Positions 43,732 through 54,667 of a DNA stretch of 64,000 bases are shown piece after piece. The translations under genes and the position numbers were made by a program. Source of the stretch: Paralithodes platypus (lineage: Eukaryota; Arthropoda; Malacostraca; Decapoda; Lithodidae); NCBI GenBank assembly GCA_032716605.1, contig CM064481.1, positions 17,850,811 through 17,914,810 of the forward strand. Reading direction: 5' to 3'. Positions within the stretch are counted from its first letter, which is position 1. The number at the start of each line of letters is the position of its first letter. Below the pieces are notes generated by a model. That model did no database searches, was not told the origin of the DNA, and saw only the letters and a program-made list of their open reading frames with translations.

Positions 43732-45363
43732 TCCAAAGTCATGGAAACGCCCTAGTATTACAACTAAATTAACACCCCGACCTACCCACTAGCGCCACAC
43801 AGCAACAACTGGCTTTAGGCCAATCTGCACTCCACAAAAACACTCTTCTCACAGAGACCTTACCACAAAGAGCTTTCGGCACGGTCATCAACTCAGCTAG
43901 GACCACCAACAACAGATCACTATTAGCCACCAATCGACATTAGTCAAAGCCTTCGATGCCATCCCCCGCCACAATCTAACAAACAAAATCTTACAACGAA
44001 CACAAAAAATGCACAACAACACAAAAAGGTGGCTGGCCAACTTCCTAGCAGGGCAGATGTGCACACATATCTTTTGCGACCCGCCCCTCAGGTCATCTAG
44101 AATCAGAAAACTTTCCAAACGGAGTCCCACAAGGATCCTTCCTATCGGCGCCCGCACGTCTTCAATCTGTACCGCACGATATAAACTACACCCAATACGC
44201 CGCCAATAAACTTTCGAGCCTCCTATGCAGATGACATAACACTCACATGCACACACCATGACCCAAAAAGAGCAACAGATCTCCTTCCACCCTATCTCAC
44301 CACACTACATGGCTGGTGCACTACAAACAGACTTAATCTAGCCCCAGCCAAATCCACCGCAACCCTGCTCACAAGCTGGACAGGAGAACACGAATACATC
44401 CCTCAACTCACCATAAACAACACACCCCTAACACATACACACCCCCACAAAATCCTAGGAGTAACATATGATACTCATATGACATTCAAACAGCACACCA
44501 CAAACATTAAAAAGAAACTGCCACCCAGACTTAACGCCCTCAGGTCACTTGCTCACACAAAATTTGGACACAACAAAGAAACCACCACCACAGTATATAA
44601 ACAATACATAGATCAGTGATGGACTACGCAAGCCCAGCCTGGGCTTCTAACCTAGCTGAAACACATCATAAGACCTTACAGACTATTCAAAACAAAGCCC
44701 TGAAGATCATTACAGGCTGCACACCTACTGAACCCACACATCACCTACATCAAGAAACCAAAATCCTCAAAGTCAAAGATCATCTGGACATGAGACTCTC
44801 AATTCTTGGCAGCAGCCTCCACGAACCAGGACCACCCACTAAACTACATGGCAACACACCCACAGACACCAAGAAATATCAAAACAACACCCAGCACACG
44901 GTATCACACACAATTACTGTACTCTCTCCCTCCCTGCCCACCCCGAACCACTTCCAGAAGCACATCCATACTCATATCTCTCGCCGATTCATCCACTCAC
45001 TCACAGGCAACACGCAGCTGCAAGCACGACCTCCCGAAATCCATCCTTCCGAATCCTCCCTTCCTCGCTTGGACAGAGTCCACCTGGCCAGGCTGAGATG
45101 CGGACACCATCCAGCTCTCCTGAGCTATCAGAAGAGACTGGATGACTCCGTTGTCGACACCTGCCCGGGATGTAACACAGCACCCCATACCATTAAACAC
45201 AGCGTCGAAGACTGCATTTCACGCAACCACTTACGCCACCAACGCAGTGTATGCCCAATGAGAGCTCTGTGGGAAAGCCCGATCGTGGCCATGACCTTCC
45301 TCAGGGACTCGGGGCTGTTCGCCAGGCAGCTTGGGGAACAACAACAACAACAACAACAACAAC
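43732..45363 (+). mobile_element. CAA-tailed LINE, copy 1 (truncated by the gap)
   Basis: Collinear with 58695-60270. 44616-45350 is open: MDYASPAWASNLAETHHKTL, KALKIITGCT, VHLARLRCGHHPALLSYQKR and a C-terminal CPGCNTAPHTIKHSVEDC zinc-finger-like block, then (CAA)8 tail at 45340-45364. The segment 43732-44225 contains many one-base additions against the second copy, so RT motifs there are unreadable. The tail read as poly-Gln is not protein. Confidence 0.85.
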
Positions 45364-45364
45364 A

Positions 45365-45654
45365 GGGCGTGTGCCCAACCCCGAAAGGGGTTGAAATAGG
45401 GGAGCTATCCCCCCGCCAGAGGCGGCTTTCTAGGGCCTTTCCTAGCTGATGCTGAGAGGATTGGGTTCTAGTCATGTGGTGATGGGCTGGTCTATCAGAG
45501 TGAGAGCTGAGCAATCTCTGCCATACCCATAGCTTACTCTGACTGTTCCTTTATCTTATATATTTTCTAGATCTCAAGTGACGGCGTCTCTTCCGAGATT
45601 GGGAAGTCATCCCAATCTACCAAGATTGGAAGCCAAAGCGTCACATTTTTCCCT
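45365..45654. other. unassigned sequence
   Basis: No gene. CCCCGAAAGGGGTTG (45381) can form a hairpin. Confidence 0.4.
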
Positions 45655-45895
45655 TGCCCCTCAACTTTCTCTTCATAATTGCTGAGGGGCACAGGGCCCT
45701 GGGTGGGGCTTTGGTTTCCCGGGCGTTTCCGCACCTCCTCAGCTCCCCGCCATGGGTTGCTTCGGTCACCCAGGCTTTATTGTGGTCGGCGGGGAGGGTT
45801 CTGTGGGGGCACTCGGTTGTGGCCTTGGAATTGCTCGGGGCCTTGGGGCTGTTCGGCCAGGCAGCTTGGGGAACAACAACAACAACAACAACAGA
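45655..45895 (+). mobile_element. SINE sharing the CAA-tailed LINE 3' end, copy 1
   Basis: About 240 bp ending GGGGCTGTTCGGCCAGGCAG and GGGGAACAACAACAACAACAACA. The last 70 bp match the 3' end of the LINEs at 45300 and 60235; the head differs. A second copy, inverted, lies at 54671-54850. The head shows no clear Pol III boxes. Confidence 0.7.
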
Positions 45896-46139
45896 ATAAC
45901 TTTCACGGGGCTCAATCAACCATTTCCCCATACACCTCTTAATCACACAGGGTTATTCTGGCAATTTGGCTGAGTCAGATCCTTGACTCCGTGTCCCCAT
46001 AATTGACGAGGATATTTCTTAGGAACAAAAGGTTGGGGAAGGACTTTAACTCTCAGATAACACCCATAGGTGATTATCCAACCTTTTGGTTTTATTATCT
46101 TCTCTCCACCAACATACTTTACTCCTAAACTCGGTTAAT

Positions 46140-46231
46140 GAAATTAACACACATGTGCAGTCCGGGGATTCGAACCTAGGCTGCTCACACTGAATCACCA
46201 CACTTATGCATTGCACCACAAAGACAATTTA
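46140..46231 (-). mobile_element. tRNA-like SINE fragment related to the 327-bp array
   Basis: On the minus strand it carries TGGTGCAATGCATAAGTGTG (A box region) and GGTTCGAATCCCCGGACTGC (B box region), homologous to 38668-38740. The B box is closer to consensus than that in the array. Confidence 0.7.
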
Positions 46232-46529
46232 CAAGACAACTCACTCACACTAATGAGGAGTAGCAGATCCTATTCATGACACATACTCTAGGGCAACATT
46301 ATCACACATAAGAGAAGTCTATCTTTGCAAAACCCTTCGGATAGTAGGAGAGGTCAGAACAGCCCTTTTCATGACGTCCAAAGACGTCAAGACCTCCGTA
46401 TCTTTATCTAAAAAACTCTGCCCAAAGACATCAAGACTAGAATCTTGATCTCTCCATCTATTCTAACAGATTAACAACCACAAATACTTGGTCTGAAGTA
46501 TCAGCACTACTTTTTATAACCGTCTCTAA
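46232..46529. other. unassigned, possibly 5' part of DIRS-C
   Basis: ACGTC(C/A)AAAGACGTCAAGAC and CCAAAGACATCAAGACTAGA near 46374-46435 form a short direct repeat. No coding pattern that I can support. Confidence 0.35.
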
Positions 46530-46974
46530 GGTTCTCTCATGTTAACTTTATTAGATTCAGATCTCAACGACACTCAACAGGCCACAGTAGTCGGGACAGA
46601 CTGGTTAATTCATCCCCAGACAACAAATTAGACAGACTCAGACACACCAACAGCAACAGTCTGAACCTTTCAAGAGCACATACCGGTTCAAGGACCTAAC
46701 TTAGTTCATCTTAGCCTTGCATCACATTATATCGCAAGGCACAACCGGTTCTTTCCATGCCAGTTACACAGCATGACCGAAAGGACCTTGATCCAGACAT
46801 TTAATAAAGCATAGTCTGTTTTGGGACTGGGAGAGACGACCATTCTTTCGTAAGTACGTATACAACGTCTCATACCAGTAAAGGTGCCAACACTCGTAAA
46901 AGCGATGGTTCAGTGAGGAATTCGAGTGAAAATTCCTCTCACACCTCAAAAGTTTTCTGTCTCACTTAGTTCTA

Positions 46975-47231
46975 GTACCAAAACAAGATTAGCCTACAGT
47001 TCAGACCAGTCATAGAATTATCAATCCTCAACAAGTTTATGGTAAACCACTTTTTCGAGATGATAATAATACAACAATATCACAGCCTACGTCTGAATAG
47101 TAAAGTGGGAACCCTAGGTTTACCTCAGTTGGGAAACCCTATCACACAACATCAACATCAAATAATTGACTACTACAAGTATGCACAAGACAGTACATAC
47201 AAAAAACAATTCCAAACGGCTGTGGGAGTCG
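46975..47231 (+). pseudogene. DIRS-C RT fragment
   Basis: Contains FRPVIELSILNKFMVNHFFE (47000-47060), equivalent to the block before RT motif A in DIRS elements. Motif A to C sequence is missing. Confidence 0.7.
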
Positions 47232-47464
47232 TTAACCCTCTCACGACCATATGATGCAGAGGTTGCCAGATTAGCAATAAAAAATAGTTTCTCACTCTTA
47301 TAATTACCTCTCCAAAATTAGTTTTCTGCCCACAGCTAACTCAAAGACACCTGCAGAGGTTAAAGTAACTAAACTAAAGGTTTCTAAATACCCCTGATGG
47401 TAACATAGGCTTTAAAAATATCCCCAATAGGCTCAAAATTGCGTCAAGGACATGAGAGGGTTAA
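47232..47464. mobile_element. TTAA miniature element, family M6
   Basis: 225-bp body with ends CCCTCTCA and TGAGAGGG, TTAA at 47232-47235 and 47461-47464. Short, non-coding. Confidence 0.85.
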
Positions 47465-47779
47465 TAGGGTCAAAATATTGGGTTCAGCTACTGTTCCGTT
47501 GGACAAACTTCGCCTGAATCCTTACATCATGCTGAACAACAGAGCTTTTCTGAGTCAATCAACCTCATACCCTAATTACATTCCCTCAGCATTTCATCAG
47601 ACTTCTAAGCTTCTGGATAAGACCTGAGACCCCTTCCCCGACAGCCCTCTAGTCAGAACCGCCACCATCAGTGGGGGGCGTCTTGGACAAAGCGGTGGCC
47701 CGGAGCTGGAGTTACCAATCATCCGACGGTCGCCAGACACAAAGTCGCTAGACCTCTCTCAATCTCTATCACTTAAATA

Positions 47780-48056
47780 CAAAGGAACTAGTTGTCCCTC
47801 GATTTTCCTGAAAAATCATGCCCTTGCACTCCAACACAGAGTACAATAATAGCCTTTCACATGGACAACACATCAGCCGTGTCCTGTATCAACAGGCAGG
47901 GCCCAACACAATCTCACACGCCCCTAAGATTGTCGGAGTTAATATTTTTCCTTACTCTTCATTACCATATCACAATTCAAGCAGTTTTACCTACCAAGCA
48001 AGGCGAATCTGTAGGAGGACACCTTATCTCCAGAGAAGTGTACCCTAGCCGATAGA
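47780..48056 (+). pseudogene. DIRS-C RNase H fragment
   Basis: Encodes AFHMDNTSAVSCINRQGPTQ and LISRE near its end. DNTSAV with INRQG is the RNase H block of DIRS elements (DNTTA-x-x-YINKQGG). The usual His-x-PG and AD-x-LSR are degraded (LPTKQGES, GGHLISRE). Confidence 0.75.
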
Positions 48057-48429
48057 CATCCACTCAGACGGTATTCCGCGAGTTGATAAGGCCGTTCCAT
48101 CCCCAGGTAAAGCTCGTTTTTAATTCTCACCAATCGACAAAATTCCTCTGGCTTCTGACCTTCTGGCACGAGATCCAAGCGAGCGGAAACAGATGCGTTC
48201 TCAGAGGTTTGGAACAAGTGGTTATCGATATACCTCTTTCCTCCTCCAGTCACACACGAATATCCAAAGTTTTGCAACATATCCACTTAATTCAGGGTCA
48301 AAGGTGCCTTATACACCAGTCTGGTCAACACATGTGTAGTTCATTCATCTGTCTCTCGAATGTCCCATTCCAATACCATTTCCAACGTCTTGTTTCCACT
48401 TAGAGCGGATTAGCAACCTAGAGACTGGT

Positions 48430-48745
48430 CTACATTTAGCTTTATGGATATTTTCAAAGTCAAATGGCGGAGCTCTTATGATTACAGTAAGCTGTTCACG
48501 ACAAATTAACCAAACAGTTTACGCCTTCCACTATTAAACAGTAGGAATTACATCGGAAACAATTTACCACGTAGACTGTAGAGTCTGTCCAACACATAGC
48601 TTCAGTCAGTTTATTTTTAAAGTACTTCAATTACTCTTTTGAAGACAAACAACTGTCAATTTACACACTATACTGTACAATCAATTCTCAGCCATTAAAG
48701 AATCGTTCTTTGATCCCACTGGCTTCCGACTTACCCCTCAACAAG
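48430..48745 (+). pseudogene. DIRS-C YR N-terminal part, extra diverged copy
   Basis: Shares TCAAA-CAAATGGC, TGTTCACGACAAATTAACC, GGAAACAATTTAC and TTAAAGTACTT-AATTACC/TCTTT with 48781-49022, in the same order, with many substitutions. It is followed by CTCAGCCATTAAAGAATC, which in the second copy is split by the TTAA element at 49023. So this is a direct duplication of about 330 bp, or two recombined DIRS copies. Confidence 0.7.
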
Positions 48746-49022
48746 TTCAAAGGAGTTTTTCTTACAACTTGGTTTTAGTTACGAAATATTTTCAAAACCA
48801 AATGGCTAAATTCTTATGACCAAGCCGTTCACGACAAATTAACCAAACAATTTACACCTTCCACAATTAGACAGTATGAGTCACATTGGAAACAATTTAC
48901 AACGTGGATTGTAGAATCCAACCAACAAAGTGCCTCAGTAAGTTTAATTTTAAAGTACTTAAATTACCTTTTCGAAGACAAACACCTATCAGTTAACACA
49001 CTTCGCAATCACCTCTCAGCCA

Positions 49023-49498
49023 TTAACCCTCTCACCACGGAAGGGCTCTTGAACGCCCATAAAAAAGCATATAACAGGTACCCGGAAGGCCTCTTGAACG
49101 CCCAGTGGTTGAAAGCCTGTGAGCTTCGTGTGCGAGGCGTCGGTCCGACGCATGTAAACAACAGCCGGCTGGACCGACGCCCCGCATCTCCGGCCACAAG
49201 AAGGAGAGCGTCGCTTGTTCGTGTGTGCCTGTATGTTGTTGTTAAGTATCGAAAAGTGGTGTAAAGTGGCTTTTTTGGCCATAAAGTTATCTCCAATGAA
49301 ATCATCATCACAGCTCAACCAGTTGACTTAGAGAGCTCTACTTAATGCCATTCTACAGGTAAATAACACAGCTACGCTTGGGGATGCGGGAAGCAGCCTG
49401 ATTAACGAATATACGGTAGCCTAGCCTAGACGTTTTTCGGCCAAAACACCCGGGTTTCGAGGAATATATATAATACATAGCCGGGGTTGGAGGGTTAA
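49023..49498 (+). mobile_element. TTAA miniature element, family M1, copy 3
   Basis: TTAA at 49023-49026 and 49495-49498. Same orientation as copy 1, with very high identity in the central part. It is inserted at the SAIK codons of the DIRS-C recombinase. Confidence 0.92.
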
Positions 49499-49781
49499 AG
49501 AACCATTCTATGACCTTACTGGCCTTAGACTTCCACCTAAGTATGAAGGAGGTTTTATTACGGCTTGTTTTAAATTACGAGCTCCAGCGAGACAGATTCT
49601 ACCTCAGTGGTTTCTGGGCAAAGTGTTAAATCTATTAAGTACTAAACCTTACACGGTCAACCCCTCTTATGACAAGTTATTATCTAAATGTGTTTTCTTA
49701 ATGTCGTTAGCAACAACACATAGTGTCTGAGCTTGCGGCCATGGCTAGAGCTGCGAACTGCTTACAATTTAAAGATCTGAG

Positions 49782-51220
49782 CAGTGGTGGGCATGGGCGC
49801 GCCGATTTGGCGCTCTGCGCTCTGCGGTCCGGTGCGCACCATTCCGGTGCGCATTGTTTGTTACAAAACAAATACAAAACAAATATAGAGGAGCGCGGAG
49901 CGAGGAGCGGCAAAATTCTGAAATCGGGTGCAGGCGGCGAGCGCAACTAGAAATTCGCGCTCCTTTCTGGCGCTTCGGAGGCGATTTTTCCTGTCAACAA
50001 CAGGTACAAACGTCATTATCGTGTACAGTCATCGTACCGTTCGTACGGTGTTACTCACGGTGTTAGTGAACTGTGATACAGTGATACTATGATAGTGACA
50101 GACTGACAGTGTTACAGTTGTTAACTTGTTATTTTTTTGTTTTGGCTTTTGCTAACGCAAAGTAAACCTTACGGGCAAGTTACAGCTTACGAAGGGGCCT
50201 AAGGGTAAGTCTGGCAGTGGTGTAGCCCGAGCGTAATTGACTCGTGTTACAAATATGAAGCCGATTGGTGAGGTAGTTTCGCCACCACAGATTTTATTTG
50301 TTTTCCTTTTCTTCGTACGGATACGCTGGAAGTGGGTTGTGGGAGGCAGTTGGGGGTGTGGTGGAGGGAAGGCATAAGGGTAAGGCACTTGTCACACAAA
50401 TATGGAACTGATTAGTGCAATCGTTTCGCCGCCACAGATTTTTTTTTTTTTTCCTTGTGAGGCGACGATAGTCAGCGAGTGGGTGGGAGGAGGGGTTTGG
50501 GGTAGTGGTGGTGCCGTGGTGGGTATGCAGAAGGGTAAGGTACATGTGGTAAAAAACTAAAAATATGAAAGCCATAGGTGCAGTCGTTCGCTGCTACGAT
50601 TTTTTTTTGGCGAGTCAGTATATAATTATACGGACCTGGCACTGGGCGTGACAACTGACATCTGACAAGACCCTAGTCCCGGCCGTATATATAATTATTA
50701 TAAATTATATACCGTCGGACCTGGCAGTTTCGGACCTAGTTTCTCAGTTTGGACAGTTTCTGTAATTCTTTATGTCATATCATAGATATCAATGGACAGT
50801 CACAATGTCACAAACTCACAATGATATCAATCATATCATATCATTGATATTTGATTCATTGATATGACATAAAGAATAACAGAAACTGAGAAAGTGAGAA
50901 ACTTAAACAGTTTAACTTCAGAAAGACACCATGACTTGAGGGTTTTTTGAATGTTTTGAATTCTTGGAATTTAGTGAAGTGAAAGACAAAGGACAAAGTG
51001 AAGGACAAAGGTAAATCATTAAATAACTTCTAGAAGCTGTTTTTTTTTTTTTTTTTTTTTATATACCTATTTTTGGGAGCGCGGAGCGCAGGAGCACGGA
51101 GCGGGAAGCGCATCGGGTCTGCTGATAAAAGGAGCGCGTGAGCGCTGCCGCATTACCTTATGTCTGATGAGCGCGCAGCGCTGCCGCATTACCGGTCCCA
51201 CCGGAGCGCGCCCACCACTG
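49782..51220. mobile_element. non-autonomous hAT-like element, 1439 bp
   Basis: Target duplication GATCTGAG (8 bp) at 49774-49781 and 51221-51228; inverted ends CAGTGGTGGGC...GCGC. CAG-type ends with 8-bp duplication are the hallmark of hAT elements. Both arms are rich in GGAGCGC/GCGCTCC words that pair with each other. The middle has repeated segments (near 50260, 50400 and 50570: GAAGCCGATTGGTG-like, CGCCACAGATTTT) and TATA-rich palindromes (50680-50720, 50770-50880). No transposase frame. Removing it restores the recombinase frame. Confidence 0.92.
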
Positions 51221-51673
51221 GATCTGAGTGCTGTTACCCTCACACCAACTCCTGATTTCATAGCCAAGAATGAAAGAGAAGATCATATGTTCTCACCTTT
51301 TGATATAATGGCCCTCAAACAAAAGAATAAACATCAGGCACTAGGCCCAGTGTTGGCTTTGTATAAGTATGTACAACCAACTACACCCTTACACCCTTCT
51401 CATTTATGGATCTCTTCACATGGCAAATCAAGGTTATCTAAACGACAGCTTGCTTCAATTCTAGTGGACGTTATCAAAACAGCCGTACCGTCAACAGTAA
51501 CAAGGGCCCATGATGTGAGAAAGTGGGCCACGACAGTCAGATTTCTTAACAATTACTCTATCCAAGACATTAAGCAAACAAGAGTCTGGTCATCTCACCA
51601 CACATTTTTTTTCCAAATATCTTTCAGTTCATTTGAAGAGACCCACTGTGCCATGCATAGCCATGAGAATTAG

Positions 51674-51934
51674 GCATAAGCATAACTGATCTCTGTTTAT
51701 TTGCAATAATGACATGTTTAATGTTACAAGTACTGTACGTGTGAAGTTCACAAGTACTGACTTACTTTTAGGAGTTTTGGACAAAACAGAGGGGGGGGGG
51801 GAGTGTGTTCCAAACTGGAGAACCTCTCACAAGTGCTGTTCAATGTTATATAGTAAGATTGATAATCTCTAAGGGGTAATTTCTAATACAAGATATTAGA
51901 TTAATAAATACACAAAATTCTTTTTTTGGTGAGT
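51674..51934. other. DIRS-C 3' non-coding part
   Basis: A G-run (51791-51801) after the recombinase, as in DIRS-A (17064). No gene. Confidence 0.5.
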
Positions 51935-52553
51935 TTAAAGCTGCGGGGAGACTCTTAAGAGTTCCCCCGGCGCACTGCGGGAAGACTCTTAAGAGACAGA
52001 GAAAATAAAAATCAACTTTTGACATCGAAAAAAAAAAAAATTTTTATATTTTTTTTTATTTATTTTTTTTTTTTTTGGCCCCTGGGCATGCAAAATCTCA
52101 GTCCTCTACCTCCCCTCCTTCCCCACTTTCCTCCTCCCCTTCAGTTATCACCTATTTTCCCTCCCTGTTATTCCCTTATTCTGAGGTATATTTTCGTGCT
52201 AACATTAGAAATCCGATTGGAGGGTGTGGTCATCACTGATAGCAAGCGAGTGCAAGAGAGAGAGGAGAGTATCGATCGACTGTGTCTCAGTGGCCTTGAA
52301 TTGGCGGGAAAGCAGATTGCCTCACCCATACATTATACAACTCGCGGGCTATATCTCCGATTTTGACCAGCAACGTGTTTTCACTCGTTTTATTGTTGTT
52401 TCAGGTTAATACCTTTATAATCAACCCATAATAGCGCATATGATAATATTAATGCTATTATGGCACAATGAATATTTTAGTGACGGAAACACCTCAAATA
52501 CGTCAGCACAGGGGGACGTTTCCAATTACCCCCATGCGCACTTCAGAGGTTAA
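51935..52553 (-). mobile_element. TTAA miniature element, family M5, copy 2
   Basis: Inverted relative to 37646-38282, TTAA at 51935-51938 and 52550-52553. It lacks the CCCGGG near one end that copy 1 has. A/T homopolymers differ in length. Confidence 0.88.
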
Positions 52554-52561
52554 TAAGTATG

Positions 52562-53685
52562 TTGCCTTTATGGACTTGGAGAAGGCCTATGACAGAGTGG
52601 ATAGAGAAGGTTTGTGGAAAGTACTTAGAATATACGGAGTAGAGGGCAAGTTGCTGAAAGCAGTGAAGAGCATGTATGAGGGTGCAAAGGCGGCAGTACG
52701 TGTGGAGAGTGAGCAGAGCGAGTTCTTTGACCTGAATGTTGGGTTGAAACAGGGGTGTGTGATGTCCCCGTGGTTGTTTACTGTATATATGGATGGAGTT
52801 ATGAAAGAAATACTATCAAGAGCAGTGGATGTTGGTGTATCGCTGAAAAGGAGGGAATTGAGTGGAAGCTACCTATACTGCTGTTTGCGGATGATACAGT
52901 TCTGATGAGTGATAATGAATGGGAGTTGCAGGGTCTGGTAAATGAGTTTGGAACAGTGTGCGAAAAACGGAATTTGAAGGTAAATACGGGGAAGAGCAAG
53001 GTTATGGTCTTCGAAAGGGGTGAAGTCACAGAGTGTGAGGTGAAGCTGAACGGTCAGGCTATGGAGATCGTCAACTCTTTTAAGTATCTGGGCAGTGTGG
53101 AGTAAAGATGGGACTATGGATGAAGAGGTGCGGGAGAGGGTACAACAGGGGAAGAGGGTTGTAGGAACGCTAAAAGCAGTAACAAGAAATAGGGTGGTCA
53201 GTATGGAAGTGAAGAAGTCCTTGCATGACAGTGTGGTAATCCCGACACTGACTTACGGAAGCGAAGCATGGACGTTGGTTGAGAGACTCAGACCAAGAGT
53301 GAGAGCAGTGGAAATGAATTACTTAAGGAGTGCGTGCGGAGTTACATGGAGGGATAGACAGACTATGAGGAAGTGAGAGGAGGTGTGGTGTGGAGGTAGA
53401 TGTGCTGGAAAGTGTGAAAAGGAACAACTTGAGATGGTTCGGCCATATGGAACGTATGGAAAGCGAGAGAATGACTAAGAGGGTGTACGAGAGCGAGGTG
53501 GAGGGACAGAGGGGAGAGGTAGACCGAATATGAGGTGGAAGGATGGAGTGAGGAACTACATGAACGAAGGCGGTGCTGGTTGGGGGGAGGGGCGTCGACT
53601 GACTGGGGACAGAGGTGCATGGGGGCGGTTCGTTCGTGGCCACCCCTTCGGGGATCACGGCGTCAGGCAATAGATAGATAGATAG
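52562..53685 (+). mobile_element. RTE-like LINE, 5'-truncated
   Basis: Starts within RT: FMDLEKAYDRVDREGLWKVL (motif A), GLKQGCVMSPWLFTVYMDGV (motif B), LFADDTVLMSDNEWELQ (motif C, next frame, near 52890), KYLGS, and a C-terminal part LTYGSEAWTLVERLRPRV. It ends with a (GATA)n tail (53671-53685). The target duplication AATAAGTATG is at 52552-52561 and 53686-53695, overlapping the TTAA of the neighbouring element. Frameshifts near 52880 and 53100 make it non-functional. RTE-clade (Proto2/RTE-X-like) is my best guess. Confidence 0.85.
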
Positions 53686-53695
53686 AATAAGTATG

Positions 53696-53974
53696 AATAG
53701 ATTTTCCTTTTTACAAATCATTCTAGTACAATAGTATGTACAATTCTTATGTGTTACAATATTTAGTGGTTCTTTTATTAAGTTTTACTGCATCCTTATC
53801 TTTATCTACCTTACTATCGCTTCCTAAGGCTTACTTAGAAACCCTGCCTTTATATTTTACACTTTTTCTTAATTCTAGTTATTTAATTACAACAGCGCGA
53901 GCCGTTAGTTTTGGTTCTCTTCAGTCTTTGACGTTGAGCATGAGATGTCCCAACCACCGATCTTGGTATTCTTA
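53696..53974. other. DIRS-C 3' non-coding part, continued
   Basis: AT-rich, resumes after the LINE insertion and leads into the ICR. No gene. Confidence 0.5.
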
Positions 53975-54083
53975 GGCTCTCACGTCATTGACGGAGAGAA
54001 CCATTACTAAATTACGGATTTGACAACCCGAAGGGAAGGAAGGAAAACTAACTATTTAGTAATGGTTCCGTAGTCAATGACAT
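53975..54083. repeat. internal complementary region (ICR) of DIRS-C
   Basis: GGCTCTCACGTCATTGACGG..., then ACCATTACTAAATTACGG and the complement of the right end (GAAGGGAAGGAAGGAAAACT). It predicts a left end beginning ATTTAGTAATGGTTCTCTCC, which is not found in the window. Confidence 0.88.
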
Positions 54084-54406
54084 AAAGCGGCCCTCCCTCT
54101 TCCCATGCACATGCGCAACTTTGTACTATGAAGGACGTATAAACCCAGCGTGACCAGCTGGGGTACGTGTGCAAGGGAAGGACTGTATAACGGCGCACTA
54201 GTTGATTTAGTAAGACAACATTCATAGTTTATAATCTTTACTCATAAAAAAATTCTTTCTTTTTCTAATGGTTACCTTTTTTAATGACGTTCCCTAGGAA
54301 CTAAGTAAAGGGTTTCACCCTAGGATGTACTTTTTATATATTTGGGTCGCGTTATGCTTTCTCCGGGACCCTCACGGGGGTCTCCGGGGAGCCCTTATAT
54401 ATATAA

Positions 54407-54485
54407 GGCTCTCACGTCATGACTACGGAACCATTACTAAATAGTTAGTTTTCCTTCCTTCCCTTCGGGTTGTCAAACCCGTAAT
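54407..54485. repeat. right end of DIRS-C
   Basis: GGCTCTCACGTCAT ... AACCATTACTAAATAGTTAG ... CCCGTAAT, inverted relative to the second half of the ICR. The upstream limit of the inverted repeat cannot be set without the left end. Confidence 0.8.
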
Positions 54486-54667
54486 GGTAGCTAAAAGGAT
54501 TACTTGAGATAGTTGGCATACATTCTTCTTAAGCCGAATTAAATCGTCTAATAGTTGCCAGAATATGATGCAAACGACGTCACCGGTACTGTATGGGTTA
54601 AATGGGTCAAGTTGAATGAGGGAGGGGGGTGAGATATATAGGGGAGGAGGATGTGGTAGATACATTT
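54486..54667. other. unassigned sequence
   Basis: No gene seen between DIRS-C and the SINE. Confidence 0.4.

Larger units (their letters stand above)
48781..51673 (+). pseudogene. DIRS-C tyrosine recombinase, split by two elements
   Basis: Exons of one relic lie at 48781-49022, 49499-49773 and 51229-51673. It reads LGKVLNLLSTKPY, VSELAAMARAANCLQFKDLS, then after the hAT-like insert AVTLTPTPDFIAKN, AHDVRKWATTVRFLNN (His 51509-51511, Arg 51518-51520) and VWSSHHTF. The first catalytic Arg block (usual ATGNRVSEL) is damaged to ATTHS with a frame change near 49720. An eight-T run (51605-51612) puts the catalytic Tyr (TAT 51618-51620, FSKYLSV) in another frame. It is not functional. Confidence 0.8.
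46530..54485 (+). mobile_element. DIRS-C: dead DIRS-like element with five insertions
   Basis: RT start (46975-47231), RNase H (47780-48056) and YR (48781-51673) relics lie in DIRS order, followed by an ICR (53975-54083) and right end (54407-54485). Inserted in it are TTAA elements at 47232-47464, 49023-49498 and 51935-52553, an hAT-like element 49782-51220 and a LINE 52562-53685. No matching left inverted end exists in the window, so the 5' side is lost or truncated; the start given is a guess. RT motifs A to C are absent between 47231 and 47465 beyond the inserted element, so there is also a deletion. Confidence 0.75.

Noticed and set aside
45338..45364. Poly-Gln C-terminus of the LINE protein
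   Set aside because: It is the (CAA)n tail of the element; the second copy stops before it.
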